64,000 nt of DNA from assembly GCF_006965485.1 (NCBI RefSeq), contig NZ_CP041360.1:3886501-3950500 (forward strand), read 5' to 3'. The notes beneath the pieces were generated by a model, which saw nothing but the letters and a program-made list of their open reading frames with translations, was not told where the DNA came from and did no database searches. Within the stretch, counting starts at the first letter, position 1. The number at the start of each line of letters is the position of its first letter. The stretch is from Spirosoma sp. KCTC 42546 (GTDB lineage: Bacteria > Bacteroidota > Bacteroidia > Cytophagales > Spirosomataceae). Position numbers and translations under genes: made by a program. Positions 19,302 through 27,904 of this stretch are shown here, in pieces.

Positions 19302-20639
19302 AAACATTAAAAAATTTACTATCGCCCTTGCCCCATCCTTGCCCGCCTGCACGGCATCGACCACTTCTTTGCCGCCGTTTACGCAGTCGCCACCGGCAAA
19401 GACGCCGGGAATGTTGGTGGCACAGTTGCTGTCAATCGCTACTTTGCCGTTCCAGTGGTTGAGCTGATTACTGTTGACCAAATCCTCATACGGAACCTGC
19501 CCCGCGGCTTTGATCACCATATCGACATCCAGCGTAATTGTTTCGCCCGTTTCCACCGGCGACCGACGGCCGCTCGTATCGGGAACGCCGAGCTCCATTA
19601 CATTGCAAATCAGTTGGGTAACCTGTCCATTTTCGCCTATGATTTCTTTGGGCGATGCCAGCCAGATGATGGTACAGCCATCCAGTTTAGCCAGATTTAG
19701 CTCGACTTCGGTGCTGGGCATTTCGGCCTGTGTGCGTCGATAAACGATGGTTACTTCTTTAGCTCCCAGTCGTTTGGCTTGCGTAGCTGCATCGATGGCC
19801 GTCATGCCAAGGCCAATAACGGCTACTTTGTCGCCAACGGGGATAGACGGATAGCCCTTCTCGCGGATGTCGTAAATGAAGCGGATCGCATCTTCAACCC
19901 CTACGAGGTCTTCGCCGGGAATATCCAACTGTCTGGCAACGCCCACCCCGATACCGATGTAGACTGCATCGTAATTGGCCTGTAATTCTGCCAGTGTGAC
20001 GGTTTTGCCAAGTTCCTGTTGATACTTAATATCGATACCGCCTAATGACGTGATAAAATTGACCTCATCCTCACAGAATTCAGGCGTCACTTTATAGGCC
20101 GCAATGCCGTAGGTCATCAGCCCACCGCCTTTCGCTTCCTTCTCGTAGATCGTCACGTCGACCCCCTCCCGACTCAGGACATGGGCGCAACTCAATCCTG
20201 CTGGACCAGCGCCTACGACCGCTACTTTACGACCCGTAGATGGCTTGCGCTGGAAGAGCGGCCATTTGTTCTCAATGGCTTTCTCCGTCGAATAGCGTTG
20301 CAGTTTGGCAATCGGAATGGGTGGTTCTTCCAGAAAGTTATAGACGCAGGAGCCTTCGCACAATTTCTCGACCGGGCACACTTTCGAGCAGCCGCCCCCC
20401 ATGATGTTGGCGTCGAGAATAGTAAATGCTGAACCCTTTACATTATCAGTCGTAATCTGCTTAATGAACTTCGGAATGTTGATGCTCGTCGGGCAGCTTT
20501 TTATGCACGGGGCATCATAGCAAAACAAACAGCGATTCGCTTCCACCAGAGCCGCTTCACGGGAATCGAAGGGCGGGTGAATATCGCTGAAGTTTTGCTC
20601 GTATTGTTCCGATGTTAAGCGGTTGTTGAGGATGGGCAT
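19293..20639 (-). CDS. preT: NAD-dependent dihydropyrimidine dehydrogenase subunit PreT
   Basis: The start is at 20639 (MPILNNRLTS); codons upstream belong to a palindrome. The 448-aa product resembles the glutamate synthase small chain. It has N-terminal FeS ligands (C37, C40, C45, C49; C84, C88, C94, C98), an FAD Rossmann motif GAGPAG (143-148) and a second nucleotide motif GLGMTAID. It passes electrons between NAD(H) and PreA. The final residues FNA are encoded within the palindrome of 19236-19301. Confidence 0.93.
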   Translation of the reverse strand: MPILNNRLTSEQYEQNFSDIHPPFDSREAALVEANRCLFCYDAPCIKSCPTSINIPKFIKQITTDNVKGSAFTILDANIMGGGCSKVCPVEKLCEGSCVYNFLEEPPIPIAKLQRYSTEKAIENKWPLFQRKPSTGRKVAVVGAGPAGLSCAHVLSREGVDVTIYEKEAKGGGLMTYGIAAYKVTPEFCEDEVNFITSLGGIDIKYQQELGKTVTLAELQANYDAVYIGIGVGVARQLDIPGEDLVGVEDAIRFIYDIREKGYPSIPVGDKVAVIGLGMTAIDAATQAKRLGAKEVTIVYRRTQAEMPSTEVELNLAKLDGCTIIWLASPKEIIGENGQVTQLICNVMELGVPDTSGRRSPVETGETITLDVDMVIKAAGQVPYEDLVNSNQLNHWNGKVAIDSNCATNIPGVFAGGDCVNGGKEVVDAVQAGKDGARAIVNFLMFNA

Positions 20640-20640
20640 T

Positions 20641-20742
20641 TTAATGGATAATGTACAATGAATAATGTAAAATGAGTACCATCGAAAAATAATGAATTCC
20701 TGCACTGGCATTATCCATTATTCATTTTACATTATCCATTAA
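20641..20742. repeat. Inverted repeat, AATGNNN heptads
   Basis: The left arm 20641-20674 (AATGGAT, AATGTAC, AATGAAT, AATGTAA, AATG) faces the right arm 20709-20742 with about three mismatches. It fills the whole gap between preT and the nitrilase-family gene. Confidence 0.88.
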
Positions 20743-20743
20743 G

Positions 20744-21610
20744 TTATAACTCTACCAATTTGCCATACGTCTCCGGCCGTCGGTCGCGGAAGAACTGCCA
20801 GGTGCTGCGGACTTCGTCGATCATATCGAGGTCGAATTCAGAGATTAGCAGTTCATCTTTGTCTTCCGAAGCCAGAGCGAAAATCTGCCCGCGTGGGTCG
20901 ACAAAATACGACGAGCCGTAGAACCGACCGAGATTCCAGGGTTTTTCTTCACCAACGCGGTTGATGCACCCCATAAAATAGCCATTGGCAGCCGCATGGG
21001 CAGGTTGCTCCAGTTTCCAGAGGTATTGCGACAATCCAGCGACTGTTGCCGACGGATTGTACACGATTTCGGCCCCATTCAGACCGAGGCACCGTGCTCC
21101 ATCCGGGAAATGCCGGTCGTAACAGATATAGACGCCGACTTTGGCATACATCGTCTGGAAAACCGGATAGCCCAGGTTACCGGGCTTGAAGAAAAACTTC
21201 TCCCAAAACCCATTCGTATGGGGAATATGATTCTTGCGGTATTTGCCCAGATAGGTGCCGTCGGCGTCAATGACAGCTGCTGTATTATACAGTACGCCCG
21301 CCTGTTCTTTTTCGTAGACGGGCACGATCATTACCATTTTGTATTTCTTCGCGTACTCGGCCATCCGGTCGGTGGTTGGGCCGGGAACGGACTCTGCCGA
21401 CGCATACCAGGCGCTGTTCTGGCCCGGACAGAAATAGGGGGTACTAAATATCTCCTGTAAGCACAGAATCTGCACCCCTTTCTCACCAGCTTCTTCAATG
21501 AGCGGGATGTGCTTTTGGATCATTGCCTCTTTAATTTCCTCCATCGTGCCTTCCCCTTCGGTCATCGGCAGACTCATTTGTATCAATCCAGACTTGATAA
21601 TTCGTGGCAT
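20744..21610 (-). CDS. Beta-ureidopropionase (nitrilase superfamily)
   Basis: The 288-aa protein shows the nitrilase triad: E53 in LQEIF, K126 in KYRKNHIP and C163 in GVYICYDRHFPD. The sequence around these residues is of the N-carbamoyl-beta-alanine amidohydrolase/N-carbamoylputrescine type. Position between dihydropyrimidinase and PreT/PreA makes hydrolysis of N-carbamoyl-beta-alanine (to beta-alanine, CO2 and NH3) the clear choice. Confidence 0.9.
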   Translation of the reverse strand: MPRIIKSGLIQMSLPMTEGEGTMEEIKEAMIQKHIPLIEEAGEKGVQILCLQEIFSTPYFCPGQNSAWYASAESVPGPTTDRMAEYAKKYKMVMIVPVYEKEQAGVLYNTAAVIDADGTYLGKYRKNHIPHTNGFWEKFFFKPGNLGYPVFQTMYAKVGVYICYDRHFPDGARCLGLNGAEIVYNPSATVAGLSQYLWKLEQPAHAAANGYFMGCINRVGEEKPWNLGRFYGSSYFVDPRGQIFALASEDKDELLISEFDLDMIDEVRSTWQFFRDRRPETYGKLVEL

Positions 21611-21638
21611 GTTGGTTTTGTGTTAGTTGTTTGCTAGA

Positions 21639-21730
21639 GTTTGAGGTTTGGAGTTTGATGTCTGAAGTTGGCTGGCGCATGAACAATGACGCGTCAGCCA
21701 ACTTCAGACATCAAACTCCAAACCTCAAAC
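21639..21730. repeat. Inverted repeat, GTTTGNN heptads with GC-rich tip
   Basis: The 40-bp arms (21639-21678, 21691-21730) have one mismatch. Heptads are GTTTGAG, GTTTGGA, GTTTGAT, GTCTGAA, GTTGGCT and then GGCGC. The 12-nt loop starts with ATGAAC. Confidence 0.92.
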
Positions 21731-21735
21731 CTTTT

Positions 21736-23118
21736 TTAAATCTTCCCGCTCACTTTACTTCTCTTAATAAACTTCCCGTATCCTTTATCAACCAGGCATT
21801 TATCGCCATCGATAGCTACCTGACCACGTAACAGGACGGTCTTTACTTTTCCGGTTAATTCCCAGCCTTCGTAACCCGAATAATCGACGTTCATGTGGTG
21901 GGTTTTGGCCGAAAGGGTATGTGTTTCGTTGGGGTCAAAAATGACAATGTCCGCATCGCTACCCACAGCAATCGTTCCTTTTCGCGGGAACATACCGAAG
22001 ATTTTAGCCGGGTTCGTACAGGCCACTTCGACATACTTATTCAGCGTGATCTTACCTTTGTGAACGCCCTCGCTGTACAGTAATTCCATCCGATTTTCGA
22101 TGGCCGGATGCCCGTTGGGAATTTTTGAGAAATCATCTTTCCCCATCAGTTTCTGCTCCCACATGAACGGGCAATGATCCGTTGCGACCACCTGTACCAA
22201 TCCCTGGTTGATACCGGCCCAGAGGGATTGCTGATCTTTTTTCTCCCGTAACGGCGGGCTCATCACCCACTTAGCACCTTCGAAATTTTGCTCATAAAGT
22301 GATGCATCAAGAACCAGGTACTGGATACAGGTTTCAACGAAAACTTTCTGATTACGTCGGGTCGCATTCCGAACCGCGTTTAAGGCTCCTTCACAGGTCA
22401 TATGGACGATATAGCCGGGGCAACCTGTGTAATCGGCCATGTCGGAAAAACGGCCGCTGGCTTCGGATTCGGTTACTTCGGGTTGCGAGAGGTAATGGTA
22501 GAGTGGGGCCAGTTTACCTTCCGACCGATGTTTGGCCGTGAGATAATCGATCACATCGCCGTTGGTCGCGTGAACGGTGACCATACCGCCCTGCTTTTTC
22601 ACCTCCTGCATCAGGCCAATCATCTGCCTGTCATCGATCATCAACGCGCCTTTGTAGGCCATAAAGGTTTTGAAGGACGTGATCCCTTCTTCCTCAACCA
22701 TTACTTTAATTTCAGCCTTCGTATCTTCATTAAAATCCGTCACGGCCATATGGAAGCTATAGTCGCCAACAGTGGTACCCTGAGCGCGGGAGTTCCAATC
22801 GGCAAGGGCTTCTTTCAGCGAATGCCCCTGTTTTTGCAGCACGAAATCAATAACGGTCGTTGTGCCACCATACAAAGCTGCACGCGTTCCGGTTTCGTGG
22901 GTATCGCTCGAAAAGGTGCCCATGAATGGCATGGCTAAATGCACGTGTGGGTCGATACCGCCCGGAAATACCAGCTTACCGGTGGCGTCGATAGTCGTAT
23001 CGGCCTGAACGGGTAAGTTCTTGCCGATAGCGCTAATCGTTTCACCTTCAATGAAGATATCAGCAACGTAATCGTCGGCCGCTGTTATAATTTGACCGTT
23101 TTTAATCAGTATAGACAT
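21736..23118 (-). CDS. hydA: Dihydropyrimidinase
   Basis: The start is at 23118 (MSILIKNGQII); the longer upstream frame is repeat-encoded. The 460-aa amidohydrolase has the metal ligands H58 and H60 (DPHVH), the carboxylated-lysine block SFKTFMAYKG (148-157), VHMTCEGA and ATDHCPF. It opens dihydrouracil and dihydrothymine to N-carbamoyl-beta-amino acids. It lies upstream of beta-ureidopropionase on the same strand. Hydantoinase activity is possible, but context favours dihydropyrimidines. Confidence 0.93.
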   Translation of the reverse strand: MSILIKNGQIITAADDYVADIFIEGETISAIGKNLPVQADTTIDATGKLVFPGGIDPHVHLAMPFMGTFSSDTHETGTRAALYGGTTTVIDFVLQKQGHSLKEALADWNSRAQGTTVGDYSFHMAVTDFNEDTKAEIKVMVEEEGITSFKTFMAYKGALMIDDRQMIGLMQEVKKQGGMVTVHATNGDVIDYLTAKHRSEGKLAPLYHYLSQPEVTESEASGRFSDMADYTGCPGYIVHMTCEGALNAVRNATRRNQKVFVETCIQYLVLDASLYEQNFEGAKWVMSPPLREKKDQQSLWAGINQGLVQVVATDHCPFMWEQKLMGKDDFSKIPNGHPAIENRMELLYSEGVHKGKITLNKYVEVACTNPAKIFGMFPRKGTIAVGSDADIVIFDPNETHTLSAKTHHMNVDYSGYEGWELTGKVKTVLLRGQVAIDGDKCLVDKGYGKFIKRSKVSGKI

Positions 23119-23124
23119 ATTCCT

Positions 23125-23213
23125 TGTGTTCTTTACGAAAAATTCTGTGCTCTCTGCGGTAAATTTTTTAAACCGCAAAGCACGCTAAGGTTTTCGCAAA
23201 GTATCGCTAAGAT
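23125..23213. repeat. Repeat segment (CTCTGCGGT / CGCAAAG words) downstream of GxxExxY gene
   Basis: GTGCTCTCTGCGGTAAATTT is followed by AAACCGCAAAGCACGCTAAGG and TCGCAAAG. These are the same words as the palindrome families elsewhere, but arranged as a short IR plus a run into the GxxExxY stop. Confidence 0.65.
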
Positions 23214-23591
23214 TTAAAGACCATTTACGACTCGTTTTATTCCATCCCTCAATCGAAGTACATTGAAATTCATAAGCAGCCCTAATTTATAATTCCCCAA
23301 CTTCATGTAGGTCAGTGTTTGTGCTAAATGAACATCGGTTAAAGTCTCTACACTTTTTATCTCTAGGACTAATTTATTCTCTACGAGTATATCTATCCTA
23401 TAGCCGCATTCCAGCTTTACTTCTTCAAAAATCAATGGCATTGGTTTTTCTTTTTCAACTACTAGCCCGGATTTTATGATTTTATAGTATAAACATTCTT
23501 TATAAGCACTTTCTAACAAACCTGGGCCTAATGCTGAATGCACCTCCATCGCAAGCCCAATAACTTTATGTGAAACTTCATTTTCTATCAT
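23214..23591 (-). CDS. GxxExxY family protein
   Basis: The 125-aa protein has the family motif G24-L-L-E27-S-A-Y30 and a C-terminal PD-(D/E)xK nuclease-like core (D67, E77, K79 in RIDILV...LEIKS). The family is common in Bacteroidota genomes and its function is not established; nuclease activity is only suggested by the fold. It interrupts an otherwise metabolic gene series, is more AT-rich than its neighbours, and is flanked on both sides by CGCAAAG/CTCTGCGGT repeats, suggesting a later insertion. Confidence 0.85.
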   Translation of the reverse strand: MIENEVSHKVIGLAMEVHSALGPGLLESAYKECLYYKIIKSGLVVEKEKPMPLIFEEVKLECGYRIDILVENKLVLEIKSVETLTDVHLAQTLTYMKLGNYKLGLLMNFNVLRLRDGIKRVVNGL

Positions 23592-23599
23592 ATAATCTT

Positions 23600-23726
23600 T
23601 GTGTTCCTTTTGGGTTACTTCAGCCGCAAAGAACGCAAAGATTTGCCCAGAGTTCGCTACGTATTTATAGATAAATCCTCTGTGCTCTTTGCGATAAACT
23701 CCGTGTTCTCTGCGGTTAAAAATTTA
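23600..23726. repeat. Repeat segment overlapping 3' end of NCS1 gene
   Basis: CAGCCGCAAAGAACGCAAAG at about 23629-23648 and CTCTGCGGTTAAAAATTT ending near 23726 are words of the CGCAAAG/CACAGAG families. The last ~23 codons of the NCS1 gene lie inside it. Confidence 0.65.
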
Positions 23727-25180
23727 TTCCTCATCAGCCCCAAATACACCGCACCACTAACAAAAAAACCAACAAACCAGGCGTAGTTGTACAACTGCGT
23801 AATCCAGCCGGGAACACTGTCCGTCGGAATAACCTGAATGGTGGTTAGAAAGCCGGGTATGTTTGGTAGAATCCCCACAAGAAGGGCGATGATGGCTGCG
23901 TTGTTGAATCCACCTTTAAAACGATAAATCCCCGTTTCACTGTACAGATCGGCCAACACCAGTTTCTGTTTACGAAGGAAGAAATAATCGGCAATCATGA
24001 TGCCGCCGACCGGCCCTAGTAAACTGGAATAGCCGACCAGCCACGTGAAAATGAAGCCCGTTGGATCGGCGATGAGCTTCCAGGGAAAAATCAGGATACC
24101 AATGATGCCGGTAATGTAGCCACCTTTTCGGAAATCAATTTTGGAGGGAGCCAGATTGGCGAAATCATTGGCCGGACTGACAATATTAGCGGCAATGTTG
24201 GTCGCCAGGGTTGAAATAGCCACCGCAATCATGGCAACACTGACCAGGAGTTTGCTGTCGAACTTGCCGGCCAGAACGAGCGGGTCCCAGATAGTAGTGC
24301 CGTAGATAATGGTCGTAGCTGAGGTAACGACTACGCCGATAAATGAGAAGAGCGTCATGGCGGGCGGAAGTCCAATAACCTGCCCCTTAATCTGTGCCCG
24401 CTGACTGGTGGCATAGCGTGTAAAGTCAGGAATGTTCAAGGATAAAGTTGCCCAGAAACCAACCATGCCTGTTAAGGCTGGGAAGAAAAACGCGAAGAAC
24501 GCTGCCGAGTCAGCGAATTTAGCGGGTTGCTCCAGAATAGGGCCGAGGCCGTTCCCGGCGGAGATTGCCCACCAGAGTAACGCCAGTGCCGCTACGGGTA
24601 AAAAGAACGCCTTAAAAACCAGTAACTTCTTGATGCTTTCGACGCCGAGGTACACAACGTACATATTTAGCAGCCAGAACAGAAAAAAGCAGATTGCAGG
24701 ACCCGTCTGTAAACCAAAGGAAGCCGGAAACAACTGGGGCAGTGTTTCCAATGATGGAATCCATAACCGAAGCATCTGGTAGATCGAAAAGCCGCCAATC
24801 CAGGTCTGAATGCCGAACCAGCCACAGGCTACAATGGCGCGTAACAAGGCCGGGATATTTGCGCCACGAGTGCCAAAACTGGATCGAACCAAAACAGGGA
24901 ACGGAATACCGTATTTAGCACCGGCATGGCCATTCAAGACCATAGGAATCAGGACAATCGTATTGCCCAGAAAGATGGTGAAAATGGCCTGCCACCAGTT
25001 CATGCCGCCCTGAATGAGTGAACTAGCCATCATATACGTAGGAATACACAGGCTCATACTGATCCATAAGGCTGCATAATTCCAGGTATTCCACGTTCGT
25101 TTCGACGCAGGAATGGGGGCTAAATCTTCGCTGTAGAGAGCCGATGACTCGTCTACAGTTGTTTCTTGGGCTAGTTGCAT
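23657..25180 (-). CDS. NCS1 family nucleobase (cytosine/uracil/allantoin type) permease
   Basis: The 507-aa protein has about 12 transmembrane helices. It has NCS1 features: the NTWNYAALWIS segment near residue 30, GANIPALLRAIVACGWFGIQTW and NIPDFTRYA. It should import a nucleobase or ureide by cation symport. Placed between the exported nucleoside hydrolase and dihydropyrimidinase, uracil is the likeliest substrate; hydantoin or allantoin are alternatives. The C-terminal tail (TAENTEFIAKSTED) is encoded by the overlapping repeat and is unlikely to be family-conserved. Confidence 0.88.
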   Translation of the reverse strand: MQLAQETTVDESSALYSEDLAPIPASKRTWNTWNYAALWISMSLCIPTYMMASSLIQGGMNWWQAIFTIFLGNTIVLIPMVLNGHAGAKYGIPFPVLVRSSFGTRGANIPALLRAIVACGWFGIQTWIGGFSIYQMLRLWIPSLETLPQLFPASFGLQTGPAICFFLFWLLNMYVVYLGVESIKKLLVFKAFFLPVAALALLWWAISAGNGLGPILEQPAKFADSAAFFAFFFPALTGMVGFWATLSLNIPDFTRYATSQRAQIKGQVIGLPPAMTLFSFIGVVVTSATTIIYGTTIWDPLVLAGKFDSKLLVSVAMIAVAISTLATNIAANIVSPANDFANLAPSKIDFRKGGYITGIIGILIFPWKLIADPTGFIFTWLVGYSSLLGPVGGIMIADYFFLRKQKLVLADLYSETGIYRFKGGFNNAAIIALLVGILPNIPGFLTTIQVIPTDSVPGWITQLYNYAWFVGFFVSGAVYLGLMRNKFLTAENTEFIAKSTEDLSINT

Positions 25181-25193
25181 TTTTGTAGTTTAA

Positions 25194-25281
25194 GGTTTCT
25201 AGTTCGAAGTTTGTAGTCTGAAGTTCGTAGAATAGTACGGGATAACATAACTACAAACGTCAAACTTCGAACTACAAACTT
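25194..25281. repeat. Imperfect inverted repeat, GTTTGNN heptads
   Basis: The left side reads GTTTCTA, GTTCGAA, GTTTGTA, GTCTGAA, GTTCGTA; the right arm (25251-25281) is CTACAAACGTCAAACTTCG and onward. It lies between the nucleoside hydrolase and NCS1 genes. Confidence 0.8.
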
Positions 25282-25282
25282 G

Positions 25283-26338
25283 TTAACTCAATTTCAATGT
25301 ATCAAATACCATTTTCTTGAACTTGGCTTCGTCGGCTTCGACGCTGATGTTCGTATTCGGTGGTTTTTTCCAGACACCCAGTTCGTCGATTGCCAGAGCA
25401 CCAACCGTCAATTCTCCCTTTGTTTCAACATCTACATACCGAAATACGGATTGTGTAATGAGGCTAGGGTCAATGACAGCGGCAACGGTGATGGCATCCG
25501 GGTGATTGGAGCCATTCATCTTCTGGTGCTCTTTGCAATACTTCCGACGAACCTTATTGATCTGCATGAAAAAATCGGAATACTTCGTGCCCAGCTTTTC
25601 CACTTTGTCATAATCGTCATCGGTAAAGACCGAACTCTTTACGCTCACATCAAACCCGACCGTCCGGATCGGGATGCCCGATTGAAAAACAAGTCGGGCG
25701 GCTTCTGGATCGACCCAGGCATTGTAGGTGGCTAATGGATTGACGTTGCCATAAAACTTATAGAAACCACCCATAAAATACACCTCTTTAACCTGTTTCG
25801 CGATGGACGGCTTTTTTTGCAGTGCCAACGCAACATTGGTAAGCGGGCCAATGGCAACAATCGTTAGCTCATTCGGATACTTCTCCACTAATCGAATTAT
25901 CGCATCGACCGCATGTTCTGTCTCCGGCTTCTGAACTGGGTCCGGGAAAAACGAATCGCTCATGCCATCCTTACCATGCACATAGGTCGCATTGCCAAAA
26001 ACCTCCCGAACCAGTGGACGATCAGAGCCTTTATAAACAGGGATTTGTCCTTTCTTACCCGCTACCTGAAGCGTATACAGCGCATTTTTCGTTTGCTGCT
26101 CAAAACCGACGTTTCCACAGGTAATGGTAATGGCTTCAACTTTCAATTTGGGAGACGATACCGCCAAAAGAATTGCGAGGGCATCGTCCGTAGCCGTATC
26201 ACTATCAAGAATAATGCGTTTTGCGGGATCGGCAGCAATTGGCATGCCTCCGAACGACGTAAACGTTGCCGCAGGATAGATTGCCGTAGCCGTTCCCAAA
26301 GAAAGTACCCTGATAAACTTGCGTCTAGATGTGCGCAT
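25283..26338 (-). CDS. Tat-exported nucleoside hydrolase
   Basis: The 351-aa inosine/uridine-preferring nucleoside hydrolase family protein has the calcium/ribose motif D45-x-D47-x3-D51-D52 (ILDSDTATDDALA). The N-terminus SRRKFIRVLSLGTA is a twin-arginine signal, implying folded export to the periplasm. It should split nucleosides into ribose and base outside the inner membrane, with bases then taken up by the adjacent NCS1 or NCS2 permeases. Base preference cannot be read off. Confidence 0.88.
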   Translation of the reverse strand: MRTSRRKFIRVLSLGTATAIYPAATFTSFGGMPIAADPAKRIILDSDTATDDALAILLAVSSPKLKVEAITITCGNVGFEQQTKNALYTLQVAGKKGQIPVYKGSDRPLVREVFGNATYVHGKDGMSDSFFPDPVQKPETEHAVDAIIRLVEKYPNELTIVAIGPLTNVALALQKKPSIAKQVKEVYFMGGFYKFYGNVNPLATYNAWVDPEAARLVFQSGIPIRTVGFDVSVKSSVFTDDDYDKVEKLGTKYSDFFMQINKVRRKYCKEHQKMNGSNHPDAITVAAVIDPSLITQSVFRYVDVETKGELTVGALAIDELGVWKKPPNTNISVEADEAKFKKMVFDTLKLS

Positions 26339-26441
26339 AATGTTGTTGAGTAGTTGTTGGTTTACAGTGATCGATCCATGTTATCGATAGATCATCATGT
26401 ATACCGAAAAGAGCCGCGAAAACCGTGCCCAACACCACTTT

Positions 26442-27788
26442 CTATGCTACATATTCATCCGCAATTTTTATTGCCTCACTGATAATCGCCAATCCTTCGT
26501 CGATTTGCTCTTTGGTAACGCAGAGGGGAGGGGCCACGAAAATGTAACTCCAGCGAACAAAGGTGTACATGCCTAGCTCCTTGATCTTGGCAGCTACTTT
26601 GCTCATCACAGCCATTTCTTCAGGCTTGGCATTGAACGGAGCCATTGGTTCTTTAGTCGTTCTGTTTTTGACCAGCTCAAAGCAGCCCAGTAGCCCCGTA
26701 TTTCTAAAGTCGCCGATGCTTGGATGCTTTTCCATTAGTATGGCCGCTTGCTCATCCATATACTTGCCCATTTCGACCGCATTCTCGATCAGATTCTCAT
26801 CTTCATAAATTTTCAGCGTTTCCAGCGCAGCCGCACAACCAACCGGATGAGCGGCATAGGTCATGCCGGTTGCCAGGACGGTATCGTCGTATCGAGACGC
26901 AATTTTATCCGTCACCATTAGGCAGCCGAATGGGATATAACCACTGGTAATCCCTTTCGCCATAGTTACCAGATCCGGCACAATGCCGTGATTTTCAAAG
27001 CCAAACCATTTGCCCGTTCGTCCGAAGCCGCTCATGACTTCATCCATGATGATCAGAATGCCGTGTTTATCGCAGATTTCCCGAACGGCGGCTAAATAAC
27101 CGACCGGATACTGCAAACAGCCCGATGTACCCGATTCTCCTTCCAGCATGATGGCCGCAATGTTACCCGGTCCTTCGTAGGCGATAACGCGCTCTAACTG
27201 AGCAACTGAATCCGTCAGCATGCTTGCCTCGTCGTGATTCCAGCGATACTTATAAGGAATATCGATATGCACGAAATTAGGTGCCTGTTGCGAATCGTCG
27301 GGTAGTTTGCGGGGGTCACCGCCTACCGATAACGTACCGTAGGTGGCACCGTGATAGGATTGGTAGCGGCTTATGATCTTGTGCCGTCCCGTGTACAAGC
27401 GAGCCAGTTTAATCGCGGCTTCATTGGACGTAGCACCACAGAGCGTGAAGAACGCTTTGTTCAGATCGCCGGGGCATATTTCGGCTAATTTCTTGCCTAA
27501 CTCCCCCCGAACTTTGGTCACGCAGTAGGGCGTCACATAACTCACTTCCTGCATTTGCCGAACAACAGCCTCCGTAATGCGCTGATTACCATGACCAATG
27601 TTCACATTCATCAGGCCCGACGAAAAGTCGATGTAGCGTTTGTCATCGTAATCATACAGGTAAACGCCTTTGGCATATTTCACGGCAATGGGTGAAATAT
27701 TTTTCTGTTTGCTCCAGGCAAATACAGTGTAATCAAAGCTGTCCTGAAGGACTTCCTGCGTTTCGGAAAGCGTTGCTGTGTCGATCAT
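26442..27788 (-). CDS. Class III aminotransferase, probable beta-alanine:pyruvate/2-oxoglutarate type
   Basis: The 448-aa PLP enzyme of the omega-aminotransferase family has HGATYGTLSVGG, the cofactor Asp in IIMDEVMSGFGRTG (D249) and the Schiff-base lysine in TMAKGITSG (K278). Next to the semialdehyde dehydrogenase and downstream of the Pyd-type pathway, it most likely converts beta-alanine (and beta-aminoisobutyrate) to malonate (methylmalonate) semialdehyde. The length and motifs are complete. Confidence 0.87.
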   Translation of the reverse strand: MIDTATLSETQEVLQDSFDYTVFAWSKQKNISPIAVKYAKGVYLYDYDDKRYIDFSSGLMNVNIGHGNQRITEAVVRQMQEVSYVTPYCVTKVRGELGKKLAEICPGDLNKAFFTLCGATSNEAAIKLARLYTGRHKIISRYQSYHGATYGTLSVGGDPRKLPDDSQQAPNFVHIDIPYKYRWNHDEASMLTDSVAQLERVIAYEGPGNIAAIMLEGESGTSGCLQYPVGYLAAVREICDKHGILIIMDEVMSGFGRTGKWFGFENHGIVPDLVTMAKGITSGYIPFGCLMVTDKIASRYDDTVLATGMTYAAHPVGCAAALETLKIYEDENLIENAVEMGKYMDEQAAILMEKHPSIGDFRNTGLLGCFELVKNRTTKEPMAPFNAKPEEMAVMSKVAAKIKELGMYTFVRWSYIFVAPPLCVTKEQIDEGLAIISEAIKIADEYVA

Positions 27789-27803
27789 TTTGGTTTTGTT
27801 AAT

Positions 27804-27897
27804 GGTTTGAAGTTCGTAGTTGGAAGTTTGAAGTTGGCTGGCGCGTTAGCATTCTTGCGTCAGCCAACTTCGAACGTCAAACTCCAAACATCAAACT
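27804..27897. repeat. Inverted repeat, GTTTGNN heptads with GC-rich tip
   Basis: The left arm 27804-27844 (GTTTGAA, GTTCGTA, GTTGGAA, GTTTGAA, GTTGGCT, GGCGC) faces the right arm 27857-27897 (GCGTCAGCCAAC...). It shares the tip of the element at 21639. Confidence 0.9.
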
Positions 27898-27904
27898 AAT
27901 TAGT

